Assembly (NCBI GenBank): GCA_007127615.1
Contig: SKZB01000403.1
Location: forward strand, 1-6,890
Direction: 5' to 3'
DNA from: Phycisphaerales bacterium
GTDB lineage: Bacteria > Planctomycetota > Phycisphaerae > Phycisphaerales > SM1A02
DNA: 6,890 bases
Under the pieces are notes generated by a model, which saw only the letters and a list, made by a program, of their open reading frames with translations, was not told the origin of the DNA and made no database searches. The translations under genes were made by a program, and so were the position numbers. How positions within the stretch are numbered: position 1 is the first letter of the stretch; each line of letters begins with the position of its first letter. Of this stretch, positions 6,543-6,890 are shown one piece after another.

Positions 6543-6890
6543 ATGATCCGCATCGAGCCGCACCGCCGCTGGCGCGTGACCGCGACGAAGAAAATCGACC
6601 TGCCGCTGCCCGCTTCGGTGGTCTGGGGTCAGATGCGCGATCTGCGCCGGTTCATCACGATGGACCCGCTGCACGCGAGCGTGCGCGACGAAGCGCCGGC
6701 CGGCCGCGCGATCCCCGCCGTCGGCACGCGGCTGGTGATCGAACATCGCCTGGCCGGACTGCGCGTCCTTCGCCGCAGCCGCCTGTTGTACTGGCGCGAA
6801 GGGCGCGGTTACGCGGTGAGCGATCTCTCGCGGCGGGGCCATCACGCCGGCTTTCCGCACGTCTGTGAATATGAAATCATGCCGGTGACG
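6543..6890 (+). CDS. SRPBCC-family protein (C-terminus cut by window edge)
   Basis: The first 116 residues are visible, open to the last base. The pattern is that of an SRPBCC/polyketide-cyclase-like fold: a first strand with KKIDLPLPASVVWGQM (residues 16-31), helices with DLRRFITMDP, then GTRLVIEHRL, a strand RLLYWREG and the start of a later strand CEYEIMP. No membrane segment or signal peptide is seen, so it is probably cytoplasmic. It starts two bases after the stop of the membrane-bound SRPBCC protein and has its own strong ribosome site, so the pair is almost certainly one operon. Fold assignment is moderately sure; no ligand, enzyme activity or gene name can be given. About a quarter or more of the usual length is probably missing. 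Confidence 0.75.
   Translation, partial: MIRIEPHRRWRVTATKKIDLPLPASVVWGQMRDLRRFITMDPLHASVRDEAPAGRAIPAVGTRLVIEHRLAGLRVLRRSRLLYWREGRGYAVSDLSRRGHHAGFPHVCEYEIMPVT

Overview
The window is GC-rich and densely coded. It looks like chromosomal DNA of a planctomycete, most likely Phycisphaerae-like. The assignment rests on protein style: a CxxC...CPECGRSFD zinc ribbon with a following D-A-x-T-F stretch, fused to a membrane protein, and a large secreted protein with LTxxQ-like helices. It is an inference without any marker gene. I see no rRNA, tRNA, CRISPR array, transposase or phage gene.

Left part (1-2863, minus strand): two core genes of a type II secretion / type IV pilus-like machine. The ATPase (GspE/PilB family, 1169-2863) is followed, after a 118-base gap, by the inner-membrane platform protein (GspF/PilC family), whose C-terminus runs off the left edge. 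Upstream of the ATPase on the same strand is an exported, helix-rich protein (2977-4227). It is built from three similar modules of roughly 115 residues and has no family name I can give. The 113-base gap between it and gspE holds two hairpins, one of which looks like an intrinsic terminator. The exported protein and the secretion genes may therefore be separately or only partly co-transcribed.

Middle (4228-5285): a non-coding stretch of about 356 bases, then a complete 3-oxoacid CoA-transferase subunit A gene (minus strand). The expected partner subunit B is not next to it on either side.

Right part (5323-6890, plus strand): a divergent pair of genes, separated from the CoA-transferase gene by only 37 bases. 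The first encodes a zinc ribbon, a multi-spanning membrane region and a C-terminal SRPBCC (START-like, ligand-binding) domain in one chain. The second starts two bases after its stop codon and is another SRPBCC-type protein, cut by the right edge. The two look translationally linked and probably work together; their ligand is unknown.

Most notable are the zinc-ribbon/membrane/SRPBCC fusion with its SRPBCC neighbour, the three-module exported protein, and the lone CoA-transferase subunit. Nothing in the window proves a wholly new system.
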